From Nitrosopumilaceae archaeon (GTDB lineage Archaea; Thermoproteota; Nitrososphaeria; Nitrososphaerales; Nitrosopumilaceae): a DNA stretch of 55,162 nt. Under the pieces are notes generated by a model. That model was not told the DNA's origin. It saw only the letters and a program-made list of their open reading frames with translations, and made no database searches. Location: the NCBI GenBank assembly GCA_022823825.1, contig JAJEHG010000036.1:1-55162 (forward strand), written 5' to 3'. The number at the start of each line of letters is the position of its first letter. Position 1 is the stretch's first letter. Shown here one piece after another: positions 40,519 to 49,547 of the stretch. The position numbers were made by a program, and so were the translations under genes.

Positions 40519-41439
40519 CTAGCGCCGCGCCAGGTGCAGCCTGGACGACGCGCAGGCCTCTGCAACTGCGTCCCTCAGCCACCCGTCATAAAGAGAGATC
40601 TTTTTTGGTATGAACAGGTCGGCCGCGCTCACCGGCGGCGACTGCCTCACCTCTTCTGTCACCGCGTCCATCTCGTATATGGTCCTGCAGTACATGAACA
40701 GCACCACCTGGTTCCTTGCCACAAACGGGGCCTGCAGGTAGTGCCCCGAGAACCTTTCGTCGAGGTGCCGCAGCGCGCCGGACGGTTCGTCGTCCCCCGT
40801 CCACGCGAGCACCGCGTACGGTATGTACCCCTCCAGCCTCTCGGGATCATACGTCAGCGTGAACTGCACGTCGGGGATCGCGTGCAGCTTGTCCCTGCAG
40901 CGCGCGACGGTCTTCGCGGAGAGCCCCGCGTCCCTTGCAATGTCGTCGGTCCTGCGCCGCGGCGACTCGGCAAGCCTCCCGAGCACCTCCATGTCGGTCC
41001 TGGTCAGGCGGCCCGTGCCACGCGCGCCGCCCGCGCCCCCGGCCTCGAATATCGAGAGTATCCTGACGTCGCGCATGAGCTCCCGCGCCAGCTCGATCTT
41101 CTGCTGCATCTGCTCGCCGTCCTCCATCCTCACCACCACCCCGCACACCGTTATGCCGCCCACGCACGGCACCACCAGATACGGGCTTCCTATCAGGCCG
41201 CACTGCTCTAGTATCTCTTTCGTGTCCTGGCCCGTCACCACCACATACAGGACGCCGTACCCCAGCAGGGGCGGTTCCACCTTTACCGCATACCCGGTTA
41301 TTGCTCCGGCGTCCTCCATCTTCTGCCTGCGCGCCCTCACGGCGCCGCCCGACACGCCAAGCCTCATGCCTATGGCGCGGTCCGACTCCCGGCAGTTGTC
41401 AAGCAGCGCGCTCAGTATGCCTATGTCCAAATTGTCCAT
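40519..41439 (-). CDS. Lrp/AsnC-type regulator with two HTH domains
   Basis: 306 aa. The first HTH (LDNCRESDRAIGMRLGVSGG and following ARRQKMEDAG, residues ~10-45) and a second HTH (LGRLAESPRRRTDDIARDAG with LSAKTVARCRDKL, ~150-190) are each followed by an effector-like half (YGVLYVVVTGQDTKE; YIPYAVLAWTGDDEP). The duplicated architecture is common in Thaumarchaeota. It probably controls nitrogen or amino-acid genes; the neighbouring urea transporter is a candidate target. CTATATTATAG (41462-41472) is the promoter for a leaderless ATG at 41439. Confidence 0.82.
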   Translation of the reverse strand: MDNLDIGILSALLDNCRESDRAIGMRLGVSGGAVRARRQKMEDAGAITGYAVKVEPPLLGYGVLYVVVTGQDTKEILEQCGLIGSPYLVVPCVGGITVCGVVVRMEDGEQMQQKIELARELMRDVRILSIFEAGGAGGARGTGRLTRTDMEVLGRLAESPRRRTDDIARDAGLSAKTVARCRDKLHAIPDVQFTLTYDPERLEGYIPYAVLAWTGDDEPSGALRHLDERFSGHYLQAPFVARNQVVLFMYCRTIYEMDAVTEEVRQSPPVSAADLFIPKKISLYDGWLRDAVAEACASSRLHLARR

Positions 41440-41555
41440 TATGGCATGTATTAGTCATTACTATAATATAGAAATATCTAATATGCCTTGGAATTGTCCA
41501 TAATTTTCTTAATTAACATGAAATACATTATATATCAGACTTGTATACCCATACC
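41440..41555. promoter_or_regulatory. AT-rich divergent promoter region, regulator and ABC operon
   Basis: CTATATTATAG at 41462-41472 faces the Lrp regulator, and ATTATATATCAG at 41528-41539 lies about 26 nt upstream of the ABC permease ATG at 41556. Between them are AT-rich stretches suited to binding an Lrp-type protein. Confidence 0.5.
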
Positions 41556-42743
41556 ATGGGCTACAGGCCTCGCCTTGCCAAGAGGATGCTCTTCAACCGC
41601 AGGGGCAGCCTGATAGGGGCGGTACTTGCCGTCACCATCGGGATACTTGTGATCCACGTCAACTTTGTCATATTCCAGGGGCTCTATGACGCCATAGTCC
41701 GCGACATAGGCGACTACCGCACCGGGGACATCATAGTTACGGACGAGGACAGCTTCATCACAAAGTCCGAACTGGCAGTCGCGAGCTGGTTTGAGCGGAA
41801 CCCGTCGGTGGAGGCAGTCGCTCCCAGGATCTCGGCCTCGGCCGAGATCAACATCACAAAGAGCGGCCGGCTGATCGAGGAGACGCGCGTGCCGGTCGTG
41901 GGCGTCGACCCGTACCGCGACATCAAGGCGTCGACCGTACACACGACCGTGTCCGATGGCAGCTACGTGTTTGCGCGCAACTCCGTGGTACTGGGCACCA
42001 ACGTGGCAAGGGATCTGGGAGGCGCCACGGTCGGCGACAGTATCAAGCTGATGGTCGTCGACAGGTGGGGAGAGGAGCAGATCAGGCGCCTTGTGGTCTC
42101 CGGCATTGCCAGCTCGCCGGGCGGCCAGGGGTTTGACTATTCCGCGGTGATGCACATCCACACCCTCCGCGACATGATGGCGCGCGACGGGGAGACCGGC
42201 TCGTTCATGGTCAAGATGGCCGACGAGGGGCAGGCGGCCGCCGTGCGCGACCTGTTCCTGCGCTCGTTTCCGAGCGACGACTTTGTGGCCGAGACCATAG
42301 AGGAGGCCTCCGAGGAGCAGCTGCAGGGGTTCCGGTCCGGGATCGCGATGATAAACATGATAGGGTACTTTGGGATGATGTCCTCCGCGTTTGCAATCGT
42401 AACCATACAGATGATGATAGTCAACGGCAAGACCCGCGAGATCGGGATACTGCGCGCGCTGGGCGCCAGGCGCCGCGACGTTCTGGTGATATTCATCATG
42501 CAGGGCATGCTGATAGGCGCGATAGGCGCCGGGGTGGGGACCGCGGCGGGACTGTCGTACACGTTTTACGCAAAGGAGACCAAGATGTCATTCAACAACA
42601 GCCTGCCGCTGGAGGTGAGCTACGACTGGGCCAAGATACTGCAGACCGCGCTGATGTCGTTTGCGCTTGCGATATTGGCATCGCTGTACCCGTCGTATCG
42701 GGCGACCAGGCTGGTGCCGGTGGAGGCGATGAGGGCTGTCTGA
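41556..42743 (+). CDS. ABC transporter permease (MacB/LolC/FtsX-like)
   Basis: 395 aa. One helix near the N-terminus (LIGAVLAVTIGILVIHVNFV), a ~220-residue outer MacB-periplasmic-like domain (SASAEINITKSGRLIEETRV; VVGVDPYRDIK) and three C-terminal helices with the FtsX segment (MMIVNGKTREIGILRALGAR). Such permeases work mechanically rather than as classic importers: lipoprotein release, peptide or antibiotic export, envelope signalling. ATG at 41556 fits the TATA ATTATATATCAG; the earlier ATG at 41541 falls too close. First gene of a three-gene operon. Confidence 0.88.
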   Translation: MGYRPRLAKRMLFNRRGSLIGAVLAVTIGILVIHVNFVIFQGLYDAIVRDIGDYRTGDIIVTDEDSFITKSELAVASWFERNPSVEAVAPRISASAEINITKSGRLIEETRVPVVGVDPYRDIKASTVHTTVSDGSYVFARNSVVLGTNVARDLGGATVGDSIKLMVVDRWGEEQIRRLVVSGIASSPGGQGFDYSAVMHIHTLRDMMARDGETGSFMVKMADEGQAAAVRDLFLRSFPSDDFVAETIEEASEEQLQGFRSGIAMINMIGYFGMMSSAFAIVTIQMMIVNGKTREIGILRALGARRRDVLVIFIMQGMLIGAIGAGVGTAAGLSYTFYAKETKMSFNNSLPLEVSYDWAKILQTALMSFALAILASLYPSYRATRLVPVEAMRAV

Positions 42744-42759
42744 CGCCGCGGGGGACGTC

Positions 42760-43569
42760 GTGCTGCGGGCGCGCAGCGTCACAAAGTCGTACGGGCAGGA
42801 CGCGACCCGGGTGACGGCGCTGCGCGACGCGTCCTTTGACATACGCCGAGGGGAGTTCGTGCTGATCGTGGGCGCGTCGGGCTCCGGCAAGACCACGCTG
42901 CTCAACATGATAGGGCTCTTGAGCTCCCCGACCAGCGGCCGCGTCATAATCGAGGGCGTGGACACGACCAGGCTGGACAGCTCCGGCATGGCCGCGTTCC
43001 GCAACAGGCGCTTGGGGTTCGTGGCCCAGTTTGCAAACCTGCTTGTTGACCTGACCATACTTGAGAACGTGATGCTGCCCAGGCAGATTGCCGGCGGCGG
43101 CTGGTCGCGCGGCGGCAGGCCGCGGCGCGACGCGCTGGAGCTGCTGAGGTCGGTCGGCCTGGAGGCGCAGGCGGCGCAGCGCGCAAACAAGGTCTCTGGG
43201 GGGCAGGCGCAGAGGGCGGCGATTGCCAGGGGGCTGATAAACAGGCCCTCGATCGTGCTTGCCGACGAGCCGACGGGAAACCTTGACTCCGTGTCATCCG
43301 AGTCCGTCGTGCGGCTCATGAAGGATACGGCTAGGAGGCTCAACCAGACGTTCGTGGTTGTGACGCACGACAGGGAGTACTTTGGCGAGGTCGACAGGGT
43401 GATAACAGTAAGTGACGGCAGGGTGTACGAGGAGGAGGAGGAGGATGGCCGGAGGGCGCCAGGGCCCGGAGGGCGCCAAGGCGGGGCGGCCGCGGCCGCC
43501 GCCGCTACTGCCCCCGTTGTCCCAGCCCCCGCCCCCACCGCAGCGCGCCAGAGAGAGGTGCTCCCGTAG
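42760..43569 (+). CDS. ABC transporter ATPase (LolD/MacB-type)
   Basis: 269 aa. Walker A GASGSGKTTLLNMIGLL (~38-54), Q-loop VAQFANLLVDLTI, signature KVSGGQAQRAAIARGL (~145), Walker B SIVLADEPTGNLDS and switch His in VVVTHDREY. Subfamily-typical of LolD/MacB ATPases partnering FtsX-like permeases. The last ~40 residues are an Ala/Pro-rich extension. The start is GTG at 42760, 16 bp after the permease stop; its stop abuts the next start. Confidence 0.94.
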   Translation: MLRARSVTKSYGQDATRVTALRDASFDIRRGEFVLIVGASGSGKTTLLNMIGLLSSPTSGRVIIEGVDTTRLDSSGMAAFRNRRLGFVAQFANLLVDLTILENVMLPRQIAGGGWSRGGRPRRDALELLRSVGLEAQAAQRANKVSGGQAQRAAIARGLINRPSIVLADEPTGNLDSVSSESVVRLMKDTARRLNQTFVVVTHDREYFGEVDRVITVSDGRVYEEEEEDGRRAPGPGGRQGGAAAAAAATAPVVPAPAPTAARQREVLP

Positions 43570-45069
43570 ATGGGCGCAACGTCGGCCTCGTGGGCGACTG
43601 CCGTTTCAGCCCCCGCCCGCCGCAATGCCCCGCGCCTGGCCGCCGTCCCGCTGACGCTGGCATTGGTCCTGGCATTGGCGCTGCCCCTGCTCGCGTCTGC
43701 CGCGGCACCCGCGCCGGCGCACGCCCAGTCCGCCACATACGGCGGCTTTGGAAACTCGCCGTTTGAGCGCGACTTTGGCGACGTAAAGTTCCTTGACGCG
43801 TACTTCGGCACGGCCGACGAGAAGATAGAGGTGGAGGCAGGCGACAGCAACGTCCCGTTCACCGTAATATTTGCAAACGTCGGCACGCAGGACATAACCG
43901 GGATCCGGGGCCAGCTGTCGATGCCGTTGGGGTTCTCCCCCGCCGACGGCCCGGGGTCGGTCATATACGCGGACAGCGACTCGAACTCCAGGGCCGGCGA
44001 GAGCTTTGCGCTCACGTTCTTTGTCAACATAGACGCGAACTCGAAGATACAGCAGTATACGGCCGCGGCCAAGGTGGACTATTCGAGGCTGCGCGAGTCC
44101 GGCACGCGCACCGCGTTTGAGACGTTTGACTTCAAGGTTACCGGCGACACGGTGGTGAACGTAAAGGCCGTGGAGCCGTTCCTGACGTCCCTGCGCTTGA
44201 ACGAGATCGACATACGGATTGCAAACGACGGGACGGCCCCGCTTGCGGGAGTCGAGGTCACGGCCGAGAACACGCAGACGGAGCGCGCCTCGACTGCCGC
44301 CTCCACCACCAACGTCGAGAACGTGGTGCTCTCCGCCTCGAGCTGGGATCTGGGGCAGATCGGGCCCGGGGAGTCGAGCGTGATTGCCACGACCGTGTAC
44401 GTCCCGGAAATGCTCAGCGGCGAGACCCTGCGCATACCGCTCGAGGTGTCATATTATAACGCGCACGGGGACAAGGTGACCGTCCCGAAGACCGTGGACT
44501 TTTTCGTAAAGGGGCTGATAGAGCTGTCGGTGTTCAACGTGGGGGTAATCGAGATATCCGGCGAGCCCATGATCATCGGCGAGATCATAAACGAGGGGAA
44601 CGAGGACGGGCTCTTCGGATTCGTGCACGTGACGCCCCTTGAGGGCTCCAACCTGAGGCCCGTCACGCAGTTCATCGACGAGGTAGAGATCGATGCGCCG
44701 GTTCCGTTCAACATACCCGCGGAGTTCGAGGGACAGCCAAGGTACGGGGAGCACGACATCCGGATAGAGGTCAGATACAAGGACAGCATAAGGGAGGAGC
44801 ACGTGCTCAGCCACGACGCGCGGGTGGACGTCCCGGAGCCACCCCCGCCTGAGCGCAGCCCGTTTGACCTGAGCGCGTCAGGCGACGGGGCGGGCGACGG
44901 CAGCGGCAGCCCGGTCAACACGCTTGTGGCAGTCGCGATCCTCATAGTGATAGGCGCGGTTATCGCCCTGTGGCGCGTGGCCGCGAGGCGGCGCAGCAGG
45001 CGCGACGAGGCGTATCCCGACGACGACATGGACGTGGGTGATGCCGCGGGCGCGGCCGACAAGCTGTGA
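43570..45069 (+). CDS. Secreted COG1361-like beta-domain protein with C-terminal anchor
   Basis: 499 aa. A signal peptide (LTLALVLALALPLLASAAAP to AHAQS), several Ig-like/CARDB-type repeats (VPFTVIFANVGTQDITGIRG; IDIRIANDGTAPLAGVEVTA; MIIGEIINEGNEDGLFGFVH), then a C-terminal helix (LVAVAILIVIGAVIALWRVA) and a basic stop-transfer. S-layer-domain-like COG1361 proteins often sit next to MacB-type ABC genes in archaea. It begins immediately after the ATPase stop, so it is likely the extracellular partner of this transporter, playing a role like a membrane-fusion or substrate-handling subunit. Confidence 0.8.
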   Translation: MGATSASWATAVSAPARRNAPRLAAVPLTLALVLALALPLLASAAAPAPAHAQSATYGGFGNSPFERDFGDVKFLDAYFGTADEKIEVEAGDSNVPFTVIFANVGTQDITGIRGQLSMPLGFSPADGPGSVIYADSDSNSRAGESFALTFFVNIDANSKIQQYTAAAKVDYSRLRESGTRTAFETFDFKVTGDTVVNVKAVEPFLTSLRLNEIDIRIANDGTAPLAGVEVTAENTQTERASTAASTTNVENVVLSASSWDLGQIGPGESSVIATTVYVPEMLSGETLRIPLEVSYYNAHGDKVTVPKTVDFFVKGLIELSVFNVGVIEISGEPMIIGEIINEGNEDGLFGFVHVTPLEGSNLRPVTQFIDEVEIDAPVPFNIPAEFEGQPRYGEHDIRIEVRYKDSIREEHVLSHDARVDVPEPPPPERSPFDLSASGDGAGDGSGSPVNTLVAVAILIVIGAVIALWRVAARRRSRRDEAYPDDDMDVGDAAGAADKL

Positions 45070-45145
45070 GCCGCACGCCGCGACAGCGGCCCGCCGGCTG
45101 CGCGACTGGTTGGCTATTAATGCGGGGTGCCGCGCACCGATACCG

Positions 45146-45346
45146 TTGGAGCTTCACAGACTCTTGGCGTTTGCGGGGGCCGCGCTGCTTGTCGCGACCT
45201 TTGTGATCAACACGGACCACACGGAGAACGGCGATCCCGGCGCGTTCAACTATGCGTACGTCACGGGCATAGGCATGCTGGCCGCCTTTGTCGCAAGCTT
45301 TGCCGTGTTCACAAAGCAGAAGATGAAGCGCGGGTTTGCGTCCTGA
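45146..45346 (+). CDS. 66-aa two-helix membrane protein
   Basis: MELHRLLAFAGAALLVATFV at the start, then an acidic loop (NTDHTENGDPGAFNYAY) and a second helix (VTGIGMLAAFVASFAVFTKQ), ending KMKRGFAS. TTG at 45146 lies about 28 nt after GCTATTAATG (45113-45122), so this start is preferred to longer readings. It follows the ABC operon by 76 bp and has its own promoter. No family recognised. Confidence 0.6.
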   Translation: MELHRLLAFAGAALLVATFVINTDHTENGDPGAFNYAYVTGIGMLAAFVASFAVFTKQKMKRGFAS

Positions 45347-45628
45347 CTTGTGAAACGCGCGATAGCCCGGCTTGCGGGTCCTTTTGCAATGCAGTTCGCT
45401 TGATCATTCTTGACAGCCTTGTCCGCACCGTCGCGTTCGTCCTTTGGAAACCCTTGGACAGGTTGCCTAACGGCGCATGCCTTTTGCCAACGCGACAGCG
45501 CGAGTGCATTTTCCTCAGCATTGCAGTTTCGGTTTTGCCCACACTGTAGCAGGCCAAGAGTCACATCTGATGATGCCCTTTTGCCATCGTGGATAATTTA
45601 TTATGCGTCTTGTTCCCCCCCATACGGC

Positions 45629-45979
45629 ATGGTAATGGCCGCGCAGGCGCCAGGCCAGCAGCTGGAGGGGTGTGTCGGGCCGTTGGCGAGCATCCTTCCG
45701 TGCCCGGAGTCGCGCATACTGGATCACATGATAACCATGAAGGCGTTTGACTACTCCATCACGGACATTGCCAGCCTGTCGGGTGTCGGAGTAAAGACCG
45801 CGTTGCGCATAGTTCGCAGGCTGGAATCCGACGGCGTGCTGCTTCGGACAAGAAACGTGGGCAGGGCGATAATGTTCAAGGTCAACCCCGGCTCTGAGAG
45901 GGCCAAGACTCTGGAAAAGCTGTCGTTTCAGGTGGCGCACGAAAGAATCATGGATGCAGCAAGTGCGAACGAACAGTAA
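45629..45979 (+). CDS. Winged-helix transcriptional regulator
   Basis: 116 aa. The helix-turn-helix SITDIASLSGVGVKTALRIV followed by a wing (RRLESDGVLLRTRNVGRAIM) is clear. The residues before it (ILPCPESRILDHMITMKAFD) form the first helix. The C-terminal ~25 residues look helical and may dimerise. GATAATTTATTATG (45590-45603) lies at leaderless distance from ATG at 45629. Targets unknown; the 280 bp upstream hold no gene that I can support. Confidence 0.78.
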   Translation: MVMAAQAPGQQLEGCVGPLASILPCPESRILDHMITMKAFDYSITDIASLSGVGVKTALRIVRRLESDGVLLRTRNVGRAIMFKVNPGSERAKTLEKLSFQVAHERIMDAASANEQ

Positions 45980-46473
45980 CTGTGCGTGGACCAGTGCTAG
46001 GTGACGATCAGGATGATCTGCCGGACTCTCCAACATCTCGAAGGCCCTCTTGCCCCGCTCCCACGCCTCTGACTCTGGCCTGTGTGGCGTCTGTATAGCT
46101 ACCTGTTATCCTTGCAATCCTGCCGCTTCCGCGCTCAAATCACGAGGCCTGCCAGCGGGCTTTCACTTTCCCATTCCGCCATCCTTGACGGTTCGCGGCT
46201 CCAAAACCGATCCTGTCCCTGCACCCGACTTAAATCCGTACTCGTGGACACGTTTCATGCCCGGTATTCGTGCCCTTCATTCTCACGTCGATGGGACGTA
46301 ATGCGATGTACGCTTAACGCGCAAGGCAGAAAATGCTAAATTAATTTGTAAAAATACTTGATCTAGCGCTCAGCACCAGACTATAATTAATTAAACACCA
46401 CTCACTCTAGCTAGCAAGAAAAACCCTATTCATCCAGTGTCTAGTTTTTATACATCTATGCATATTCAAAAGT
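45980..46473. other. 494-bp spacer, becoming AT-rich; no gene seen
   Basis: The left part has ordinary composition without a convincing coding frame. From about 46310 GC drops sharply (for example TAAATTAATTTGTAAAAATAC), marking the left edge of an AT-rich island that contains the next gene. The promoter TTTTTATACATC (46445-46456) lies at its right end. Confidence 0.5.
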
Positions 46474-47214
46474 GTGTATTTTCTTTATGTTGACGGCTCT
46501 GGTCAAACAACAATAAAACGTAGTCGTTACGACAACGGATTGTACATCCTAAGCGGAATAATAGTGCATGAAAGAGATTGGAAAACCATCGAAAATAATC
46601 TTACTAGACTGAAGGAAAAAATATTTCCAGGATTAGATCCTAAAAGTTGGGAATTGCACGCACACGACATCTGGAACAACCGTGACTTTTTTGCAGATGA
46701 GAAACTAGGGCTTAATCTTGCCAAAAAACAAGAGATTTTCTCAAAAATTCTAGATCTTGTATGTAGTTCTGAAGTTATACTGATCAGCGTCATTATTTTC
46801 AAGGACGAGATGAAAAACCAGTACTTTACACCACAACCTCTCAAATATTCATGGACGTTTCTTGTAGAACGTTTCGAGCATTTTTTAAAACAGCAACAGA
46901 GTGAGACCAACAATGGGTTACTTTTTGTGGATTCTAGCCAAAAAATACCAGAATCCGAAATCAAAAACATAATCTTGAAACTGGTAAGAGACAGCAGTGA
47001 TCAGCAGCAGGTCGAGCACGTTATCGAGGATCCCGTTTTTACACCGTCACATTTGAGAAACCTCATTCAGCTGGCCGACATGATTGCATATGTCGTTCAC
47101 AGGCATTACCGGCATGATCCTAAATTCAAAGACTGGTTTGAGGGACTAAAACCGAAGATGTATCAACCTAGCGGACAATTGCATGGGTTCGGACTCAAAA
47201 AGTTTCCCGAATAA
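46474..47214 (+). CDS. DUF3800 domain protein, AT-rich island
   Basis: 246 aa. MYFLYVDGSGQTTIKRSR matches the DUF3800 start (YVDESG), followed by LYILSGIIVHERDW, WELHAHDIWNN (conserved ELHA) and, near the end, LADMIAYVVHRHYRHD. DUF3800 proteins have an RNase H-like fold with acidic residues, are uncharacterised, and are frequent in phages, plasmids and defence islands. The usual Glu of YVDESG is Gly here. The start is GTG at 46474, at leaderless distance from TTTTTATACATC. Low GC and codon use (AAA, ATT, TTT) unlike all neighbours indicate recent transfer. Confidence 0.85.
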   Translation: MYFLYVDGSGQTTIKRSRYDNGLYILSGIIVHERDWKTIENNLTRLKEKIFPGLDPKSWELHAHDIWNNRDFFADEKLGLNLAKKQEIFSKILDLVCSSEVILISVIIFKDEMKNQYFTPQPLKYSWTFLVERFEHFLKQQQSETNNGLLFVDSSQKIPESEIKNIILKLVRDSSDQQQVEHVIEDPVFTPSHLRNLIQLADMIAYVVHRHYRHDPKFKDWFEGLKPKMYQPSGQLHGFGLKKFPE

Positions 47215-47436
47215 CGGGAAGCAGGTCCGCACAGATGCCGAGTACTACTTCCCTATAATCGCACAGATGCGATTAGTACTGTACTATGGCCTGACTCAAC
47301 TTATAATAATATCTATTTCTGGGTTCTTTCTTGTTAACTGCTGGCAGGTGGCAGGCATGAGTTTTCAATGAACCTGTGTCTATGTCCCCTACTGCGCCTC
47401 TAAGGTTATAACCAACAGTGGTCATGTACATTGCAC

Positions 47437-47892
47437 ATGAATGACGCAGGCTGGCAGGAGGAAGGGGAGAAGGAGATACACGTCCCAAAGGAGGTGCGCG
47501 AGTTTGTGCCCGACTGGGCAGAGGAGACCGTGCTGGGCGAGCCGCAGGGCTCCCGCCGGCAGTACAGGTACGGCAACCTGCACATACGGGAATATGATGA
47601 CTGCTATACCGTGCATACGGACAGGGTGGATCCGCGCAGGGACCCGCTCGGGCACCTGATACTCGACGCGCCCGAGGTTTTGATCGGGGCCGGCTGCGGG
47701 CTTGCGGCGGGCGCGCTTGCATATGCCGCATCGAGGGGCGTAGGTGGCAACAGCAACAATGGTAGCGGAGGGACGGGCCGCCCCCTACTCATAGCAGCCG
47801 CCGCGGCAGCCGCGTCGGGGTGCGCGTCGTACGCGGCCGCAAAGGAAATCCGCCGCAGGCTCCGCCGCCCCCGACGCGACACCGGGGTGTGA
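47437..47892 (+). CDS. Conserved-looking membrane protein, unknown function
   Basis: 151 aa. A hydrophilic first half (GWQEEGEKEIHVPKEVREFV; YGNLHIREYDDCYTVHTDRV) is followed by two short hydrophobic helices (EVLIGAGCGLAAGALAYAA; LLIAAAAAAASGCASYAAAK) and a basic Arg-rich end. A TATA-like GTTATAAC (47405-47412) precedes both a TTG at 47431 and the ATG at 47437. Its stop is 3 bp before the next start, so it is likely coexpressed with the UbiB-like kinase, which also has membrane helices. Confidence 0.6.
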   Translation: MNDAGWQEEGEKEIHVPKEVREFVPDWAEETVLGEPQGSRRQYRYGNLHIREYDDCYTVHTDRVDPRRDPLGHLILDAPEVLIGAGCGLAAGALAYAASRGVGGNSNNGSGGTGRPLLIAAAAAAASGCASYAAAKEIRRRLRRPRRDTGV

Positions 47893-47895
47893 CCG

Positions 47896-49539
47896 ATGCC
47901 CGCGACGCTGCGCGCCGTCACGGTGCTGCTGAGGCTGCTGCCGTCCGTAATTGCCCTGCGCCGGGACAGGCGCAAATGGGCCAGTCGCAAGGGAGAGGAC
48001 GGCGAGCAAGACAGTCCGATTGACGAGGACGCGTTCCGTTCAAACGCGCGCCGCATGCTAAACGTACTCGTATCGCTCGGGCCCGTCTACATAAAGCTGG
48101 GGCAGTGGCTGTCGTCGCGCGCCGACATACTGCCCCACCCGTACCTTGGGGAGCTCGCCAAGCTCCAGGACGACGTGCCGGCCGCGCCGTTTGAGGAGGT
48201 CAAGCCCATACTTGAGAGGGAGCTTGGGCCGCTTGGCGGCACGTTTGAGGAGATTGACAAGACGCCCATATCGGGCGCCTCGCTGGGCCAGGTGTACCGA
48301 GCCGTGTACGGCGGCAGGCAGGTGGCCGTCAAGGTGAGGAGGCCCGGGATAGAAAAGATGGTCAGGCGCGATCTTGCCGCCCTCAAAAAGGCGCTGCCGC
48401 TTGCCCTGCGCTTTGTCGACCCGAACCTGAGGTACTCGGCGCAGGCCATGCTCTCCCAGTTTGTGGAGAGCATCCGGGAGGAGATGGACTATACCGCCGA
48501 GTCGGAGAACCTCAAGAGGATAAAGAGGGACATGTCCTCTGCTGCCGGCGGCGGCAACCGCAGCGGCACCGCGTCATCGTCGGTGATAGTGCCGTCGGTG
48601 CTTGACGACCTGTCGTCAAGGGACGTGCTTACCATGGAGTACATACCCGGCATCAAGATAACGGACATTGCGTCGCTTGACGAGAAGGGAATCGACCGGC
48701 AGAGGCTTGTAGTCGACGTGCACAAGGTCTTCTTTACGATGCTGCTGAGGCACTCCGTATTCCACGCGGATCCGCACCCCGGGAACATATCCGTAACCGA
48801 CGACGGCAGGCTGATCCTCTACGACTACGGGATGGTGGGAAGGCTTGACGACGAGACCCGGATGAGGCTGGTCCGCCTGTACCTGGCCCTGGTCGAGAAG
48901 GATCCGCCCCGGACGGTCAACGCGATGAGCGATCTGGGCATGCTCGTGCCCGATACGAACAGGGAGGTGGTGGAGAGGGGCGTCGAGATGACAGTCAGGG
49001 CCATGCACGGGCGCAAGCCCGACGAGATGGAGGTGCAGAGCCTGATGGAGATGGCAAACCGCACGATGAGCCGGTTCCCGTTCGTGCTTCCAAAGAACCT
49101 GGCGCTGTACATGAGGATGGCCTCGATCATAGAGGGCATATACAAGACGCACGAGGTCGATTTCAAGTTTGTGCGCGTGCTGCGCGAGATTCTGGAGGAG
49201 GAGAGCCTCATCAAGGACGCGTACGTGGAGGAGATAAAGCACTCCATAACGAGGTTTGCAAAGTCGATTGACGCGACGATAGCAATCGCGCCCGAGCTCA
49301 AGCGGTATCTGGACGAGTCCAAGCCGCACGCGTTTGGCACAAGGCGGCGGGAGAACCGCGCCGACGCCAACATGATACTCCTGTCCGGCTCGATATTCTC
49401 CGGGGCCGTATTTGCGGGGTCTGCCGTCGTATACGCGCTGCACGGCGCGGCCGAGCCGGCCGCGGCGGCGGGCATGGCCGGCTCTCTTGTGATAATGGCC
49501 GCGGCCGCCGTGCTTGCGCATAAGAGGCGCCACCGGTAA
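47896..49539 (+). CDS. ABC1/UbiB-family atypical kinase-like protein
   Basis: 547 aa. Family signatures: KxGQ motif in LGPVYIKLGQWLSSRADILP, Ala-rich nucleotide loop ISGASLGQVYRAVYGG, VAVKVRRPGIEKMVRRDLA, catalytic region VFHADPHPGNISVTDDGRLI and DYGMVGRLDD. Two C-terminal helices (LSGSIFSGAVFAGSAVVYAL; AAGMAGSLVIMAAAAVLA) anchor it. UbiB/ADCK proteins support isoprenoid quinone synthesis; Thaumarchaeota use menaquinone-like quinones, so a role in isoprenoid lipid or quinone handling is plausible. An Asn/Ser/Gly insert lies near residue 215. Confidence 0.92.
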   Translation: MPATLRAVTVLLRLLPSVIALRRDRRKWASRKGEDGEQDSPIDEDAFRSNARRMLNVLVSLGPVYIKLGQWLSSRADILPHPYLGELAKLQDDVPAAPFEEVKPILERELGPLGGTFEEIDKTPISGASLGQVYRAVYGGRQVAVKVRRPGIEKMVRRDLAALKKALPLALRFVDPNLRYSAQAMLSQFVESIREEMDYTAESENLKRIKRDMSSAAGGGNRSGTASSSVIVPSVLDDLSSRDVLTMEYIPGIKITDIASLDEKGIDRQRLVVDVHKVFFTMLLRHSVFHADPHPGNISVTDDGRLILYDYGMVGRLDDETRMRLVRLYLALVEKDPPRTVNAMSDLGMLVPDTNREVVERGVEMTVRAMHGRKPDEMEVQSLMEMANRTMSRFPFVLPKNLALYMRMASIIEGIYKTHEVDFKFVRVLREILEEESLIKDAYVEEIKHSITRFAKSIDATIAIAPELKRYLDESKPHAFGTRRRENRADANMILLSGSIFSGAVFAGSAVVYALHGAAEPAAAAGMAGSLVIMAAAAVLAHKRRHR

Positions 49540-49547
49540 CTGCGCCG

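Noticed and set aside
42588-44072. 494-codon open frame on the minus strand across the ABC genes
   Set aside because: Shadow of permease, ATPase and exoprotein genes, all with clear motifs on the plus strand.
45410-45979. 189-aa version of the winged-helix regulator
   Set aside because: The extra N-terminus spans the TATA element at 45590-45603 and lacks protein character.
46082-46339. 85-codon plus-strand frame in the spacer before the DUF3800 gene
   Set aside because: Composition is unlike a protein (Ser/Arg/Cys-rich, no domain) and no promoter lies at usable spacing.
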